Below, in pieces: positions 5,415 through 6,145 of a stretch of 6,145 nucleotides of DNA (within the stretch, counting starts at the first letter, position 1; each line of letters begins with the position of its first letter). The translations under genes were made by a program, and so were the position numbers. Below the pieces are notes generated by a model. The model saw only the letters and a list, made by a program, of their open reading frames with translations, was not told the origin of the DNA and did not search any database. Origin of the DNA: an uncultured Bacteroidia bacterium (lineage in GTDB: Bacteria; Bacteroidota; Bacteroidia; Bacteroidales; UBA932); contig CACXHM010000090.1 of assembly GCA_902767465.1 (NCBI GenBank), positions 1 through 6,145 of the forward strand. Direction: 5' to 3'.

Positions 5415-6145
5415 AACTGCTCAAGCCCATAGCAATCACTCTCATGACCGCTTTCATCTTTTCTGCATCATCACCTGTCAAAGACAAGGAAGGACACGTC
5501 CTTTCCGACATGTGGAAGGAGTTCTACTCTGCGCAAAGCGCCGACAAACCTAAAACACAGGAATCCGCGCTGGAAAAAATACGATCGGCTGCAAAGCAGA
5601 AACATCTCACCTGGGATTATTATGACGCCACGGTTAAACTCGCCCAAGTACGGATTTCCGGAAATTGGAAACTGAGGGAGAGCGAAACCGCATCAAGAGA
5701 CAAGGACATTATCGCTTTTGGTGAACCGATAGCGGAATTCTTCTTGAAGACAAGCTTCCAGAACTGGCCGGACGAACTCAGGAGCGAATTCATAAAAGCC
5801 AATGAAACCACACTGAAAGCAGGAAACAACCCCGAATTCTACCACAGGGATTGGCACGTCACATCGACCGTCTATGGATCCTTGATTCCTGCGCTCCTTC
5901 ATAACGACTACGAATACTGTCTTTGGAGCATACGCGACTCGGAGGTTCTCCGGAAAGAATTCAAGACCTATCCTCTTTCCGCCTTCGCTGAATTTGAAAG
6001 CATCCCGCATGGGAACGGACGGGAAACAGCGCTCAAGGCTTACATGCAGAAATGGGATGGGAAAGCCGCAGCCCTGCTTGCAGAACAGGAAATTCTCAGC
6101 CTGCGTTTCCAGGACCTCAACAGCTGGGAGAATGACGCCCTTAAA
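5411..6145 (+). CDS. Exported protein, possibly alpha-2-macroglobulin family, N-terminal part
   Basis: The first 245 codons of a gene that continues past the window. It begins with a Sec signal peptide: MKLLKP, a hydrophobic stretch AITLMTAFIF, then SASS and a likely cleavage before PVKDKEG. There is no lipobox cysteine, so it is probably periplasmic or secreted rather than a lipoprotein. The following mostly helical stretch, with LSDMWKEFYSAQSADKPKTQ (34-53) and ALEKIRSAAKQKHLTWDYYD soon after, resembles the N-terminus of large Bacteroidetes alpha-2-macroglobulin proteins (a W-x-A-x-x-D-x-P-K-T pattern followed by helical repeats). The diagnostic MG domains and any thioester motif would lie outside the window, so the family call is tentative. 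The ATG overlaps the folC stop (ATGA at 5411-5414), which indicates co-transcription and translational coupling. The biochemical link to folate synthesis is not apparent. Confidence 0.6.
   Translation, partial: MKLLKPIAITLMTAFIFSASSPVKDKEGHVLSDMWKEFYSAQSADKPKTQESALEKIRSAAKQKHLTWDYYDATVKLAQVRISGNWKLRESETASRDKDIIAFGEPIAEFFLKTSFQNWPDELRSEFIKANETTLKAGNNPEFYHRDWHVTSTVYGSLIPALLHNDYEYCLWSIRDSEVLRKEFKTYPLSAFAEFESIPHGNGRETALKAYMQKWDGKAAALLAEQEILSLRFQDLNSWENDALK

Overview
The window looks like ordinary chromosome from a Bacteroidales bacterium. The evidence is TAnnTTTG-type -7 promoter elements, weak or absent Shine-Dalgarno sequences, and a FolC N-terminus of the kind found in Bacteroidetes. The moderately GC-rich coding DNA would fit an Alistipes-like (Rikenellaceae) member, but the genus is a guess. 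There is no tRNA, rRNA, CRISPR array, insertion sequence or phage gene.

Layout. The left half is read on the minus strand. From the centre outward it holds a free-standing PurL-like (AIR synthase superfamily) protein (2317-3432), then, 5 bases downstream, a PIN-PhoH ATPase (968-2311). After a 153-base gap with its own good promoter comes the N-terminal 271 codons of pyruvate phosphate dikinase (1-814, cut by the window edge). The right half is read on the plus strand: an unusually long folC (3615-5414), overlapped by ATGA with an exported protein whose start resembles Bacteroidetes alpha-2-macroglobulin family proteins (5411 to the window end). The two halves diverge from a 182-base control region (3433-3614). 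It has a -7 element 6-7 bases before each start codon and a perfect 16-bp stem almost exactly in the middle.

The most unusual object is inside folC. Between the central and C-terminal domains of this essential folate enzyme sits an array of four copies of a roughly 52-bp palindromic repeat (4598-4796). The unit has no stop codon in any of the three plus-strand frames. Because 52 is not a multiple of three, copies 1, 2 and 3 are translated in three different frames, giving three unrelated hydrophilic peptides. This is comparable in concept to the Rickettsia palindromic elements that insert in frame into protein genes. The same gene carries two further expansions made of degenerate 36-bp (12-residue) repeats, so the protein is 599 residues where about 420-450 is usual.

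How the genes work together. FolC makes folylpolyglutamates, the one-carbon cofactors used in purine and thymidylate synthesis. The divergent gene descends from the purine enzyme PurL but has lost its recognisable active-site motifs. A shared regulatory link to one-carbon or purine metabolism is possible but is inference. PhoH-type ATPases are linked to RNA metabolism, and PPDK to glycolysis/gluconeogenesis.
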